A program made the position numbers and the translations under genes. From assembly GCA_023457035.1 (NCBI GenBank), contig JAEWNN010000116.1, positions 3,825 to 67,824 of the forward strand: DNA of 64,000 bases. The letters run 5' to 3'. The notes under the pieces were generated by a model, which was not told the origin of the DNA, did no database searches, and saw nothing but the letters and a program-made list of their open reading frames with translations. Each line of letters opens with the position of its first letter. The first letter of the stretch is position 1. Origin of the DNA: Verrucomicrobiota bacterium. Its GTDB lineage: Bacteria; Verrucomicrobiota; Verrucomicrobiia; Opitutales; Opitutaceae. This document shows, one piece after another, positions 18,285-27,629 of this stretch.

Positions 18285-19334
18285 ATGATTCGCCCACGTG
18301 CCGGATTCTTGAACCTGCTCGTCGCTTTCCTCGTGCCAGCACTTCTCGCCGCCGACGCCGCACCCCATCCGCCGCCTGCCGGCACCGTCGCCTCAAAACC
18401 ACTTTTCCGCGACCCGGTCTTCGACGGCGCCGCCGATCCGATCGTCGTCTGGAACCCCCACGTCTCCCGCTGGTGGATGTTCTACACCAACCGCCGCGCC
18501 AACCAGCCCGGTCTCTCCGGCGTCGCCTGGGTTCACGGCTGCCGCATCGGCATCGCCGAGTCGGCCGACGGCGCCAACTGGTCCTACCTCGGCACGGCCG
18601 ACATCGAACTCCCGCCCGCGATCGGTGGCACCGAGCCCACGCACTGGGCGCCCGACATCGTGACCGATGCCGCCGGGCTCCACCACCTGTTCCTCACCGT
18701 CGTCCCCGGTGTGTTCGAAGACTGGAAGCACCCGCGCACCCTCGTCCGCCTCACCAGCACCGACCTGCGCACCTGGCGAGATCCGCAGCCGCTCCAACTC
18801 GCCTCGGACCGCGTGATCGACGCCTGCGTGCACCCGCTCCCCTCCGGCGGCTGGCGGATGTGGTACAACAACGAACGCGACGGCAAATCCACCTACTTCG
18901 CCGACAGTCCCGATCTCGTCACCTGGACCGACCGCGGCAAATGCACCGACGTCGCCGGCCGCCCCGGCGAAGGCCCGTTCGTCTTCACTTGGCGCGGCCA
19001 CCACTGGATGCTCGTCGACCTCTGGAAAGGCCTCGCCGTTTTCCGTTCCGACGACCTCGAGCACTGGACACCCCAGCCCGAGGATCTCCTCGCCTCGCCC
19101 GGCACCGGCACCGACGACGGCGTCAACGGCGGCCACGCCGCAGTCGTCGTCAGCGGCGACCGCGCCTATCTCTACTACTTCACGCACCCCGGCCGCGCCG
19201 GCACGATCCGCCCCGAGGACAAGGACTCGCTCGCCCTCCGCCGCAGTTCGATCCAAGTCGTCGAACTCCACGAACAGGACGGTCGCCTCACCTGCGACCG
19301 CGACGCGCCAACCTACGTTCAGCTCGCCCCGTAA
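18285..19334 (+). CDS. Secreted five-bladed propeller glycosidase, GH43/GH32-like
   Basis: The protein has 349 residues and an N-terminal signal peptide (LLVAFLVPALLAADAAP). The repeated blade signatures are typical of the GH43/GH32/GH68 propeller fold: DGAADPIVVWNPHVSRWWMFY, THWAPDIVTDAAGLHHLFL, RVIDACVHPLPSGGWRMWY, GEGPFVFTWRGHHWMLVD. Asp in ADPIV, Asp in VIDAC and Glu in GEGPF are candidate nucleophile, stabiliser and acid. It probably trims arabinose, xylose or fructose-like residues from wall glycans; the exact family cannot be fixed by eye. It lies between the GH3 and GH115 genes, only 10 bp before the latter, so the two are probably co-transcribed. Confidence 0.7.
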   Translation: MIRPRAGFLNLLVAFLVPALLAADAAPHPPPAGTVASKPLFRDPVFDGAADPIVVWNPHVSRWWMFYTNRRANQPGLSGVAWVHGCRIGIAESADGANWSYLGTADIELPPAIGGTEPTHWAPDIVTDAAGLHHLFLTVVPGVFEDWKHPRTLVRLTSTDLRTWRDPQPLQLASDRVIDACVHPLPSGGWRMWYNNERDGKSTYFADSPDLVTWTDRGKCTDVAGRPGEGPFVFTWRGHHWMLVDLWKGLAVFRSDDLEHWTPQPEDLLASPGTGTDDGVNGGHAAVVVSGDRAYLYYFTHPGRAGTIRPEDKDSLALRRSSIQVVELHEQDGRLTCDRDAPTYVQLAP

Positions 19335-19344
19335 CTCGGCCAGC

Positions 19345-21951
19345 ATGCCCCTCCCTCCCTTGCCGGCCCCCACACCCGGCAGGTCCAGTCTCCGACTGGA
19401 CTCCTCATACTCACGCTCGCTCCCCCGCACCGCCGAACGCGACCGGTCGAAGACCGGTCATACTTGGAAACGTGCCTCCCTCGGCCTCTTCCTGGCACTT
19501 GTATTCATCTCGCTGCACCCGCTTGCGGCCGAACCGCTGGCCCTCGCCACCGCGCCCACGCCCGCCGACTTCCCGCTCGTCGCTCCCGGCACAGTCGCAC
19601 CACTGATTCTCGAGCCCGGCATTGATCCCGCCGTCGCCCGCGCCGCCAACGATCTCGCCGCCGACATCACCCGCGCCTCCGGAACCGCGCCGACCACGCT
19701 CACGACGCTCCCGCCGACCGCGCGCGCCATCGTCCTCGTCGGCATCGCCGGCCGCAGCCCGCTGCTCGACCGACTCGCCGCCAGGGGGAAGATCGACCTC
19801 CGCGCGCTCGCCGGAGCGTGGGAAAGCTTCGTCATCCAGACCGTCGCACAACCATTTCCCGGAGTCGACCACGCCCTCGTCATCGCCGGCAGCGACCGCC
19901 GCGGCACGATCTACGGCCTCTACGAGATCTCCGCCGCGATCGGCGTGTCACCGTGGCACTGGTGGGCGGATGTGCCGATTGCCCACCACGACAGCCTCGT
20001 GCTCGCCGCCGGCACACACCGGTTCGGCCCGCCCTCGGTGAAGTACCGCGGCATCTTCCTCAACGACGAGGACTGGGGCCTCCAGCCCTGGGCCGCCCAG
20101 ACCTTCGATCCGGAATATGGCGACATCGGCCCGAACACCTACGCGAAGGTCTTCGAGCTGCTCCTACGCCTCAAGGGCAACACCCTCTGGCCCGCGATGC
20201 ACGCCTGCACCCGCGCCTTCAACTCCGATCCGGCCAACGCCCGCCTCGCCGACACCTACGGCATCGTCATGGGCACCTCCCACGCCGAGCCGATGCTGCG
20301 CAACAACGTCCGCGAGTGGACCGCTCCGAAAGACGACTACAACTACCTCGCCAACCGCGCCGGCGTCCGCTCCTACTGGGAGGAGCGCATCGCCAGCAAC
20401 GCCCGCTACGAGTCCATCTTCACCCTCGGCATGCGCGGCATCCACGACTCCGCCATGGTCGGCCCCAAGACCGATGCCGAGCGCATCGCCACCCTAGAGC
20501 AGATCTTCGCCGACCAGCGCGCCCTCCTCGCGCAACACCTCTCGCCAGACGTCGAGCAGGTGCCGCAGATCTTCTGCGCCTACAAGGAGGTGCTCGACCT
20601 CTACCGACAGGGCCTGCGCGTGCCCGACGATGTCACCATCGTCTGGCCCGACGACAACTTCGGCTATATCCGTAACTTCGCCACACCCGCCGAGCGCGCC
20701 CGCACCGGCGGCTTCGGCGTCTACTCCCACGTCTCCTACCTCGGCCGCCCGCTCTCCTACCTCTGGCTCTGCACCACGCCGCCCGCGCTCATCTGGGAGG
20801 AGATGCGCAAGGCCTACGACCACGGCGCCGACCGCCTCTGGATCGTCAACGTCGGCGACCTCAAACCCGCCGAGATCCCCACCGAGTTCTTCCTCCGGAT
20901 GGCGTGGGACATCGACCACTGGCGCCCCGAGAATCTCGACTCCTTCCTCCCCGACTGGGCCACGCGCAACTTCGGCCCCGACAACGCGCCCGCCATCGCC
21001 TCCCTGCTCGCCGACTACTACCGCCTCAATTTTCCACGCAAGCCCGAGCACTTGCAGTGGTGGTTGCCGAAGGAGCCGTACAAACCGAGCCCGCTCACCG
21101 ACTCCGAGGTTCAAGCACGCCTCACCGCCTTCGCTGATCTGCGTGAGCGCGCCGAAAAGCTTCGCGCCGCCATTCCCGCCGCTCAGCAGGACGCCTTCTA
21201 CGAGCTCGTTTTCTACCCAGTCGTCGGCTCCGCCCTCGCCAACGAACGCTACTTCGCCGGCGAACGCGGCCAGCTCGACACGGCCCGCGCCGCCGATGCG
21301 CGCCTCGCCGCCGAAACCCGCTTCTTCAACGAGCAGGTGGCCGGCGGCAAATGGCGCGGCTTCATGAACCTCGAGCCCGCCTCCTCGGAATGGGCCTCCA
21401 TGCGCATCGCCCCGTGGGCCCCGCCGCCTCTCGATGCGGCAGCTCCCCGTAGCGAAACTCGTGAGAGTTTCGAGGCCACCATCGCCCGCCCCGCCGACTC
21501 GTTCGCGGCCTCCACGCCCGCCGCCTCCGGCGCCGTCTGGACTGCGGTTCCCGGACTCGGCCGCAGCGGCCGCGCCCTCACCGTCCTGCCATTCACCGCT
21601 CCGCCACGCACCTCGGCCGCTGTGACCACCGCACCGCGCGTCGACTACGCGATCGACCTGTCCACCGCCGGCTCGTTCGTACTGCGCCTCCATCTTCTGC
21701 CCACGCACGCCCTCGCCGGCGACGCGCTCCGCCTCGCCGTCGCCCTCGACGACCAACCGCCGCAACTCGTCGAGTTGCCCCGCGCCGACGGCGGCCCCGA
21801 GTGGAGCCAAGCCGTGCTCGACAACGAGCGCATCGCCGAAACGACGCTTCCCGCAGCCGCCGCCGGTCGTCACACGCTCCGCATCTGGGGCCTCGAACCG
21901 GGCATCGTGCTCGACCGGCTCACCCTCTCGCCGAAGCCGTCCGTCCCTTAG
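19345..21951 (+). CDS. GH115 alpha-glucuronidase-like protein
   Basis: The protein has up to 868 residues. It matches GH115 xylan alpha-1,2-glucuronidases in DRRGTIYGLYEISAAIGVSP, VKYRGIFLNDEDWGLQPW, NTLWPAMH and FCAYKEVLDLY. A hydrophobic signal-like segment (LGLFLALVFISLHPLAA) lies at about residues 47-63, not at the first Met. The preceding 40 residues are encoded by a GTAG-type repeat (19379-19463). The real start is therefore unclear: either the ATG at 19345 with a repeat inside the leader, or a non-standard start closer to the signal. Residues encoded by 21449-21473 come from a second repeat. The TAG stop lies in a third. The role fits removal of glucuronic acid from glucuronoxylan. Confidence 0.85.
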   Translation: MPLPPLPAPTPGRSSLRLDSSYSRSLPRTAERDRSKTGHTWKRASLGLFLALVFISLHPLAAEPLALATAPTPADFPLVAPGTVAPLILEPGIDPAVARAANDLAADITRASGTAPTTLTTLPPTARAIVLVGIAGRSPLLDRLAARGKIDLRALAGAWESFVIQTVAQPFPGVDHALVIAGSDRRGTIYGLYEISAAIGVSPWHWWADVPIAHHDSLVLAAGTHRFGPPSVKYRGIFLNDEDWGLQPWAAQTFDPEYGDIGPNTYAKVFELLLRLKGNTLWPAMHACTRAFNSDPANARLADTYGIVMGTSHAEPMLRNNVREWTAPKDDYNYLANRAGVRSYWEERIASNARYESIFTLGMRGIHDSAMVGPKTDAERIATLEQIFADQRALLAQHLSPDVEQVPQIFCAYKEVLDLYRQGLRVPDDVTIVWPDDNFGYIRNFATPAERARTGGFGVYSHVSYLGRPLSYLWLCTTPPALIWEEMRKAYDHGADRLWIVNVGDLKPAEIPTEFFLRMAWDIDHWRPENLDSFLPDWATRNFGPDNAPAIASLLADYYRLNFPRKPEHLQWWLPKEPYKPSPLTDSEVQARLTAFADLRERAEKLRAAIPAAQQDAFYELVFYPVVGSALANERYFAGERGQLDTARAADARLAAETRFFNEQVAGGKWRGFMNLEPASSEWASMRIAPWAPPPLDAAAPRSETRESFEATIARPADSFAASTPAASGAVWTAVPGLGRSGRALTVLPFTAPPRTSAAVTTAPRVDYAIDLSTAGSFVLRLHLLPTHALAGDALRLAVALDDQPPQLVELPRADGGPEWSQAVLDNERIAETTLPAAAAGRHTLRIWGLEPGIVLDRLTLSPKPSVP
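19379..19463. repeat. GTAG-type inverted-repeat pair in the 5' end of the GH115 gene
   Basis: The left hairpin reads GGTCCAGTCTCCGACTGGAC. The right hairpin reads GACCGGTCGAAGACCGGTC. The left arm starts GCAG instead of GTAG and the right arm ends ATAC instead of CTAC. The same paired layout occurs at 26188, 37527, 48757 and 50690. Confidence 0.7.
21449..21473. repeat. GTAG hairpin translated inside the GH115 gene
   Basis: GTAGCGAAACTC pairs with GAGTTTCG around the loop GTGA. It is read in frame as RSETRESFE, in a linker before the C-terminal beta-sandwich part of the GH115 protein. Confidence 0.75.
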
Positions 21952-21994
21952 CGAAAGCCCGTCCCTTAGCGAAAGCCTCCGGGGCTTTCGCCCG
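21948..21994. repeat. Hairpin repeats at the GH115 stop codon
   Basis: Two units start TTAGCGAAAGC. The second pairs with GGCTTTCGCC. The TAG of the first unit is the stop codon of the GH115 gene (21949-21951). The head is TTAG here where most other copies have GTAG. Confidence 0.65.
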
Positions 21995-22012
21995 CAAACG
22001 CGTCGCCGAAGC

Positions 22013-22591
22013 TCACCTCGCTCTCGCCGCCGCCTCGCCACGCAGTTGCATCGCGACTCCTGCCTCGGGGCAAAGCAGCGCGCCCACGGTCGTCAGGTAG
22101 TCGGGCACCCCGCTTTTCGACCAGTGGATCTTCACGCCGGCCAGCCCCTCGGCCAGGCCGGTGACGTCGAACCCGACCGCCTCCAGCGAGTACCGAAGCC
22201 GTTCCGGCGCGCGACAGGGTTTCCCCTCGCTGCGCGTGCACTCCGTGCAGCCCGAGCAATGGCCGGCGACCAGCGCCGTAACCTGCGGGAAGCACGTTTC
22301 CAACCGGCGCATTTGCCCAGCGAAGCTCACGCGCTCCGCGAGAAACCGCTCGACCAGTTGCTCCCGCGTCGTCCCGGGACCGATCGGCGTCTGCCGGCAC
22401 ACGATCACCGCATGCGTCCACTCCGGGAAGCCCCTGAGCGGCGAGGCCGTGAACGGCGGGCACGACCAGAACCGCCCATGCTTCTCGCAGCCGCGGCAAT
22501 ACCCCTGCACCCGCTCCGGATCGTGGTGACGCAGCAGCTCGGCCCTCGTGGCGAGGGATGCGTGCACGGCGGTGGCGGTATCGTTGCTCAT
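22013..22591 (-). CDS. DUF2284 metal-binding protein
   Basis: The protein has 192 residues. It shows the cysteine pattern of DUF2284: CRGCEKHGRFWSCPPF near residue 30 and CSGCTECTRSEGKPC near 115, followed by RYSLEAVGFDV. These cysteines probably bind a metal or iron-sulfur cluster. The reaction is unknown. The ATG at 22591 is chosen because the family pattern starts close after it and the longer frame upstream overlaps the divergent GH43 promoter region. It is transcribed opposite to the glycosidase genes around it and does not clearly belong to their pathway. Confidence 0.75.
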   Translation of the reverse strand: MSNDTATAVHASLATRAELLRHHDPERVQGYCRGCEKHGRFWSCPPFTASPLRGFPEWTHAVIVCRQTPIGPGTTREQLVERFLAERVSFAGQMRRLETCFPQVTALVAGHCSGCTECTRSEGKPCRAPERLRYSLEAVGFDVTGLAEGLAGVKIHWSKSGVPDYLTTVGALLCPEAGVAMQLRGEAAARAR

Positions 22592-22739
22592 GGCCGGCAT
22601 CGATTCACCCGCAGCGCCACGCGCGGCGCAAGTTCCGAGCCGCAGTTCCCCGTTTCCTCGCCACTCATCGCGCCGGCTTGACTGTAAGAGCGACCCTGGG
22701 TTGCGGGAGAAAAGCAGTCTGCCAACGTCGGAGTTCGCC

Positions 22740-23774
22740 ATGCCCCACCCTGTTTTTCTCTCCGTTCTGTTGCTCCTCGGTGCCGCCGCCTCGGGCTCGT
22801 TGGCCGCCGATACCGCCGCCCCCGTTACCACTTACCCCAACCCGCTGATCCCGCAGCGCGCCGACCCGTTCATCCTGCGCCACAGCGACGGCCTCTACTA
22901 TTTCACCGCCACCGCGCCAGAGTACGACCGCCTCGAACTCCGCCGCGCCTCGACCATCGCCGGCCTCGCCGCCGCCGAACCCAAGACCATCTGGCAGAAG
23001 CACGCCACCGGTCCGATGGGCGCCCACATCTGGGCTCCGGAACTTCACCACATCGACGGCAAATGGTTCATCTATTTCGCGGCCGGTGCCGCCGAGAAGA
23101 TCTGGGACATCCACATCTACGTCCTTGAGAACTCCGCCGCCAACCCACTCGAGGGCGAGTGGATCGAGCGCGGCAAGCTCCGCACCCAGTGGGAAACCTT
23201 CGCGCTCGACGCCACCACCTTCGAGCACCGCGGCGCCCGCTACCTCGTCTGGGCCCAGCGCGACCCGTCGGTGAAAAACAACACCGACCTCTACCTCGCG
23301 AAGATGGCCTCGCCGACCGCCATCGTGGGCACGCCCGTCCGGCTCTCCCGTCCCGAGTTCGACTGGGAAAAGGTCCGCTACGAGGTCAACGAGGGCCCCG
23401 CCGTCCTCGTCCGCCACGGCCGCGTCTTCGTCACCTACTCCGCCGCTGGCACCGGCGCCGAGTACTGCATGGGCCTGCTCACCGCCTCCGAAGACGCCGA
23501 CCTCCTCGATCCGAAATCCTGGCACAAGTCGCCCACTCCCGTCTTCGCCACCAACGAGACCGCCGGCATCTTCGGCCCCGGCCACAACAACTTCACCGTC
23601 GCCGAAGACGGCACGACCGACCTCCTCGTCTACCACGCGCGCAACTACCGCGACATCGTCGGCGACCCGCTCCGCGACCCCAACCGCCACACCCGCGTCC
23701 AGTCCATCCGCTGGCGCGAGGACGGCACTCCCGACTTCGGCACCCCGCGCCCCGAGACTCCCGCCGCCCAATGA
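22740..23774 (+). CDS. GH43 alpha-L-arabinofuranosidase-like protein, secreted
   Basis: The protein has 344 residues with a signal peptide (VFLSVLLLLGAAASGSLA). GH43 catalytic residues are visible: Asp42 in RADPFIL (base), Asp157 in FALDATTF (pKa modulator) and Glu218 in VNEGPAVL (acid). IWAPELHHIDGKWFIYF is the usual propeller signature. The length is that of a single-domain GH43. It resembles alpha-N-arabinofuranosidases that act on arabinan or arabinoxylan side chains. Its TGA stop overlaps the ATG of the GH35 gene (ATGA), so the two are probably translationally coupled. Confidence 0.88.
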   Translation: MPHPVFLSVLLLLGAAASGSLAADTAAPVTTYPNPLIPQRADPFILRHSDGLYYFTATAPEYDRLELRRASTIAGLAAAEPKTIWQKHATGPMGAHIWAPELHHIDGKWFIYFAAGAAEKIWDIHIYVLENSAANPLEGEWIERGKLRTQWETFALDATTFEHRGARYLVWAQRDPSVKNNTDLYLAKMASPTAIVGTPVRLSRPEFDWEKVRYEVNEGPAVLVRHGRVFVTYSAAGTGAEYCMGLLTASEDADLLDPKSWHKSPTPVFATNETAGIFGPGHNNFTVAEDGTTDLLVYHARNYRDIVGDPLRDPNRHTRVQSIRWREDGTPDFGTPRPETPAAQ

Positions 23775-26191
23775 AACGCCTCCTCCTTCCCCTGTTCGCC
23801 GCCACCTCCCTCGCCGCCGCGCCGCTCACCGTCACGCTCGTCCCGCCGGCAGCTCCGGAGACCGGATTCAACCTCGGCACCGCCGCCAACCCCGCCGACA
23901 CCACCATCGCCGCCGACAGCCAGTGTCTCCTCCGCAACGGTGAGCCGTGGACGCCCGTCATGGGCGAGTTCCACTACTCGCGCTACCCCGCCGCCGAGTG
24001 GCGCGAGGAGCTCCTCAAGATGAAAGCCGGCGGCATCGACATCGTCGCCACCTACGTTTTCTGGATCCACCACGAGGAGACCGAGGGCGAGTGGAACTGG
24101 GCCGGCAACCACGACCTCCGCCGCTTCGTCGAGACCGCGCAGGAAGCCGGCCTCCACGTCATCGTGCGCTGCGGCCCGTGGTGCCACGGCGAGGTGCGCA
24201 ACGGCGGCCTGCCCGACTGGATCGTCGCCCGCGGCCAGGCCCGCACCGACGACCCCGCCTACCTCGCCAGCGCCACCAAGCTCTACCGGCAGATCGCCGC
24301 CCAGCTCAGCAGCCTGCTCTGGAAGGACGGCGGCCCCGTCATCGGCATCCAGTTGGAGAACGAATACCGCGGCCCCGCCGAGCACCTGCTCACGCTCAAG
24401 CGCATCGCCCGCGAGGCCGGTCTCGACACCCCGCTCTACACCCGCACCGGCTGGCCCGAGCTGAAGACGCCCATGCCCTTCGGCGAAATCCTCCCGCTCT
24501 ACGGAGTCTACGCCGAGGGCTTCTGGGACCGCGAGCTCACCGCCATGCCCGGCAACTACTGGGCCGGCTTCCACTTCTCCACCCTGCGCACCGACGCCAA
24601 CATCGCCAACGAGGCCCTCGGCCGCCGCGAGACCCGCGACGCGCCCGACATCGCCCGCTACCCCTACCTCACCTGCGAGATCGGCGGCGGCATGATGAGC
24701 GCCTACCACCGCCGCATCCTCGTCGACCCGCTCGACATCGAGTCGACCACCCTGATCAAGCTCGGCTCCGGCAGCACCTCGCCCGGCTACTACATGTACC
24801 ACGGCGGCACCAACCCCGTCGGCCGCCTCTCGACGCTCATGGAGGACCAGTCCACCACCATGACCAACTGGAACGACCTGCCCGTGCTCAACTACGACTT
24901 CCAGTCTCCACTCGTCCAGTACGGCCAGGTCCGCCCGCAATACCACCGGCTCCGTCGCCTCCACCTCTTCCTCCAAAGCTTCGGCGCCGCGCTCGCCCGC
25001 ACCGCCGTCGCCCTGCCCGACCAACGTCCCGCCGGCCGCGACGATGTCGCCACGCTCCGCTGGTCCGCCCGCTCCGACGGCCATCGCGGCTTCCTCTTCG
25101 TGAACAACCACGAACGCGGCCGCACGCTTCCGCCGAAGAGCGACGTGCAGTTCACGCTCGCGCCCCTCGGCCTCACGTTCCCGTCCCAGCCGATCACCGT
25201 GCCCACCGGCGCCGCGTTCTTCTGGCCGTTCAACCTCGACCTCGGCCACGGCGTCACCCTCGCCTACGCCACCGCGCAGCCGCTCACCGTCCTCGACGAC
25301 GGCGCCACGCGCACCTTCGTCTTCGCCGAGACACCCGGCATCCCCGCCGAGTTCGCCTTCGAAGGAGAAGGCATCGCCGGCACCATCCAACACCGAGCCT
25401 GCCAGATGCCCGAGGACCGCCGCGTCTTCTCCGACATCAAACCGCTCCCGGACACCGCGATCTCCCTTCGCACCACCGACGATCACGAGATCCAGATCGT
25501 CCTGCTCAGCGAAGCCGACTCGCTCGCCCTCTGGCGCGGCCCCTACCGCAACCGAGAGCGGCTCTTCCTCTCGCTCTCGCCCGACACGCTCGCCTTCGAT
25601 GGCGACCGGATCCGCGTAACTACCGAAAGCACCGAGCCGTTCCGCTATCTCCGCGTCTTCCCTTCCGACGGTCTCGACCTCGGCGAGCAGTACGTGCCTC
25701 AGCTCTTCGCCCCGCTCGCCTCAACCCTCCCCACCGCCACCACCACGCCCGTCGCCATCGAGCGGCTCCGCCCCGCCGGTCCGCCGCGCACCATCGCCCT
25801 CGGCAGCAAGTGCGTCACCCCCGTCGCCGCCGCGCCGCGCGATGCTGACTTCGCGGCCGCCGCCGTCTGGCGCATCAAGCTCCCCGCCGCCCTCGATCTC
25901 TCCGCCAATCCACTGCTGCGCCTCCACTACCGCGGCGACGTCGCCCGCGTGAAGATCGGCGACACCTTCATCATGGACGACTTCTACAACGGCGAACCGC
26001 TGGAGATCGGCCTCGCCCGCCACGCCGACCTGCTGAAGACCGGCGGCGAGCTCACCGTCGAGATCCTGCCTCTCCAGCGCGGCGCACCGATCTTCCTGCC
26101 GCCCACCGCCCAACTCTGCGAGAACGACGGCCCCGCCGTCGCCGAACTCAGCGCCGCGGAAATCATCACGCGACCGTCACTCGATCTGTAG
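23771..26191 (+). CDS. GH35 beta-galactosidase, secreted
   Basis: The protein has 806 residues and a signal peptide (LLLPLFAATSLAAAP). The GH35 barrel shows MGEFHYSRYP, CGPWCHGEVRNGGLPDW, acid/base Glu198 in QLENEYRG and nucleophile Glu303 in TCEIGGGM. The C-terminal half is beta-sandwich. It should release terminal beta-galactose, for example from galactan side chains of rhamnogalacturonan I. The start overlaps the GH43 stop by ATGA. The TAG stop is part of the GTAG head of a downstream repeat pair. Confidence 0.9.
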   Translation: MKRLLLPLFAATSLAAAPLTVTLVPPAAPETGFNLGTAANPADTTIAADSQCLLRNGEPWTPVMGEFHYSRYPAAEWREELLKMKAGGIDIVATYVFWIHHEETEGEWNWAGNHDLRRFVETAQEAGLHVIVRCGPWCHGEVRNGGLPDWIVARGQARTDDPAYLASATKLYRQIAAQLSSLLWKDGGPVIGIQLENEYRGPAEHLLTLKRIAREAGLDTPLYTRTGWPELKTPMPFGEILPLYGVYAEGFWDRELTAMPGNYWAGFHFSTLRTDANIANEALGRRETRDAPDIARYPYLTCEIGGGMMSAYHRRILVDPLDIESTTLIKLGSGSTSPGYYMYHGGTNPVGRLSTLMEDQSTTMTNWNDLPVLNYDFQSPLVQYGQVRPQYHRLRRLHLFLQSFGAALARTAVALPDQRPAGRDDVATLRWSARSDGHRGFLFVNNHERGRTLPPKSDVQFTLAPLGLTFPSQPITVPTGAAFFWPFNLDLGHGVTLAYATAQPLTVLDDGATRTFVFAETPGIPAEFAFEGEGIAGTIQHRACQMPEDRRVFSDIKPLPDTAISLRTTDDHEIQIVLLSEADSLALWRGPYRNRERLFLSLSPDTLAFDGDRIRVTTESTEPFRYLRVFPSDGLDLGEQYVPQLFAPLASTLPTATTTPVAIERLRPAGPPRTIALGSKCVTPVAAAPRDADFAAAAVWRIKLPAALDLSANPLLRLHYRGDVARVKIGDTFIMDDFYNGEPLEIGLARHADLLKTGGELTVEILPLQRGAPIFLPPTAQLCENDGPAVAELSAAEIITRPSLDL

Positions 26192-26302
26192 GTCCGGTCT
26201 CCGACCGGACACGTCTGGCACGGTCAACGGATCAGGCCTGGCACTGATCATACCGCCCCTTTCGACTCACGCCCAAGGCGACCGGTCGAAGACCGGTCCT
26301 CC
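26188..26302. repeat. GTAG-type inverted-repeat pair after the GH35 gene
   Basis: The left hairpin starts GTAGGTCCGGTC and pairs with GACCGGAC. The right hairpin (26280-26300) reads GACCGGTCGAAGACCGGTC. The spacer is about 70 bp. The head GTAG contains the stop codon of the GH35 gene. Confidence 0.8.
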
Positions 26303-26456
26303 CTGCGCGCGGAAAAGCCAACAGCGTTCACCGCCACCCGACCTTCCGCCACGCCCTGAGCCGATCCTCCAGACTGTCCGGCAACGGGTCGCTCGCCGCC
26401 GACCACCGCAGCCGGCGTTCTTTCCGCTCACGCTTTCATCCCCCAACGCCATTCCC

Positions 26457-27293
26457 ATGAACCTCGGAGTCCGCGCCCACGATTTCGGCAAACTGCCCGT
26501 CGAAGAACTCGCCCGTCAGATCGCCAGCCATGGTCTGAACTGCATCCAGCTCGCGCCCGTGAAGGCGCTGGCCGGCTTCGACAACGACACCGCCAGCATC
26601 GACCCCGCCTTCGCCGCCGAGGTGCGCGAGACTTTCCGCCGCCACGGCATCCACATTTCGGTGCTCGGCTGCTACATCAACCTCGGCGACCGCGACGCCG
26701 CCTCGCGCCGCCCGCAGCTCGCGCGCTTCAAGCACCACCTGCGCGCCGCCAAGGCCTTCGGCTGCCCGATCGTCGGCACCGAGACCGGTTCGCTCAACTC
26801 CGACTACTCCCGCCACCCCGACAACGGCGGCGACGAGGCCTTCGGCATCGTGCTCGAGAGCGTGCGCGAACTCGTGCGCGAGGCGGAGCAGTGCGACGCC
26901 ATCGTCTGCATCGAGGCGGTCGAGCGTTACGTGATCTCCTCGCCGCAGCGGCTGCGCCGGTTGGTGGACGAGATCGCCTCGCCTCACCTCAAGGTCATCT
27001 ACGACCCCGTGAACCTCCTCTGGTCGAGCAACTGCGACCAAGAAGCCTCGATCCTCGACGACGCCCATCGCCTCCTCGGCGAACACGTGCGCATCCTCCA
27101 CGCCAAGGACTACACGATCGAGAACGGCGCCTTCCGCGAACTCTCCGCCGGCCAGGGCCGCCTCAACTACCGTAAGGTGTTCCAGTGGCTGAAGACGCAG
27201 CCGCAGCCGATCGACATCCTGCTGGAGAACACCCATCCCGCCTCGATCGCCCGCACGATCGAGTTTGTGCAGCAGGCCTATCGCGAAGCTTGA
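26457..27293 (+). CDS. Sugar phosphate isomerase/epimerase (xylose-isomerase-like TIM barrel)
   Basis: The protein has 278 residues with no signal peptide, so it is cytoplasmic. It follows the AP_endonuc_2 barrel pattern: IVGTETGSL, VCIEAVERYV, VIYDPVNLL, ILHAKDY, and the C-terminal ILLENTHPASI. The conserved Glu, Asp, His and Glu at these points are candidate metal ligands. The family covers sugar isomerases and epimerases, so it may convert a monosaccharide released by the enzymes encoded around it. Substrate is unknown. It is the last plus-strand gene before a convergent minus-strand block. Confidence 0.75.
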   Translation: MNLGVRAHDFGKLPVEELARQIASHGLNCIQLAPVKALAGFDNDTASIDPAFAAEVRETFRRHGIHISVLGCYINLGDRDAASRRPQLARFKHHLRAAKAFGCPIVGTETGSLNSDYSRHPDNGGDEAFGIVLESVRELVREAEQCDAIVCIEAVERYVISSPQRLRRLVDEIASPHLKVIYDPVNLLWSSNCDQEASILDDAHRLLGEHVRILHAKDYTIENGAFRELSAGQGRLNYRKVFQWLKTQPQPIDILLENTHPASIARTIEFVQQAYREA

Positions 27294-27629
27294 GGGGGAC
27301 ATGCACTTGGCGCGGACTCCGCGATCGCGCTGACTCTTGCGGCTGTAGGGGCTGAGCTTGCTCAGCCCGTTGGGCGTCGTTCTCACCGAGCGGTGCGAGC
27401 AAGCTCGCACCCTATGCCGACCGCACGAATGCCTGAGGCGGCACGAATCCGTTCCGCGGCCCCATAACCCGCCGTAGCCCTGCCGTTCAGCAAAGCGGCG
27501 CGGCCTGCCTCTCTCGGCTTTGCCCCGCACCGTGGTCGCCCGGGGGCGCCGGAGAGAGGGTGCAACCGATCCCCTGATCCCTCTCTCCGGACTTCTATCC
27601 CCCAAACAGTCAAACGGACAGTATTCGGT
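27294..27629. other. Convergent intergenic region with two inverted-repeat structures
   Basis: No gene is seen. A GTAG-type pair lies at 27344-27414: the left arm GTAGGGGCTGAGC pairs with GCTCAGCCC, the right arm reads GTGCGAGCAAGCTCGCAC and ends CCTA. It is the same family as the element inside the GH2-like gene. At 27549-27590 a perfect 12-bp stem (CCGGAGAGAGGG with CCCTCTCTCCGG) has an 18-nt loop. Without a T-run this is only a possible bidirectional terminator. Confidence 0.6.

Noticed and set aside
19458..19491. A better start codon for the GH115 gene just before its signal-like segment
   Set aside because: No ATG, GTG or TTG is in frame there; only CTG is available at 19491, inside the hydrophobic segment.
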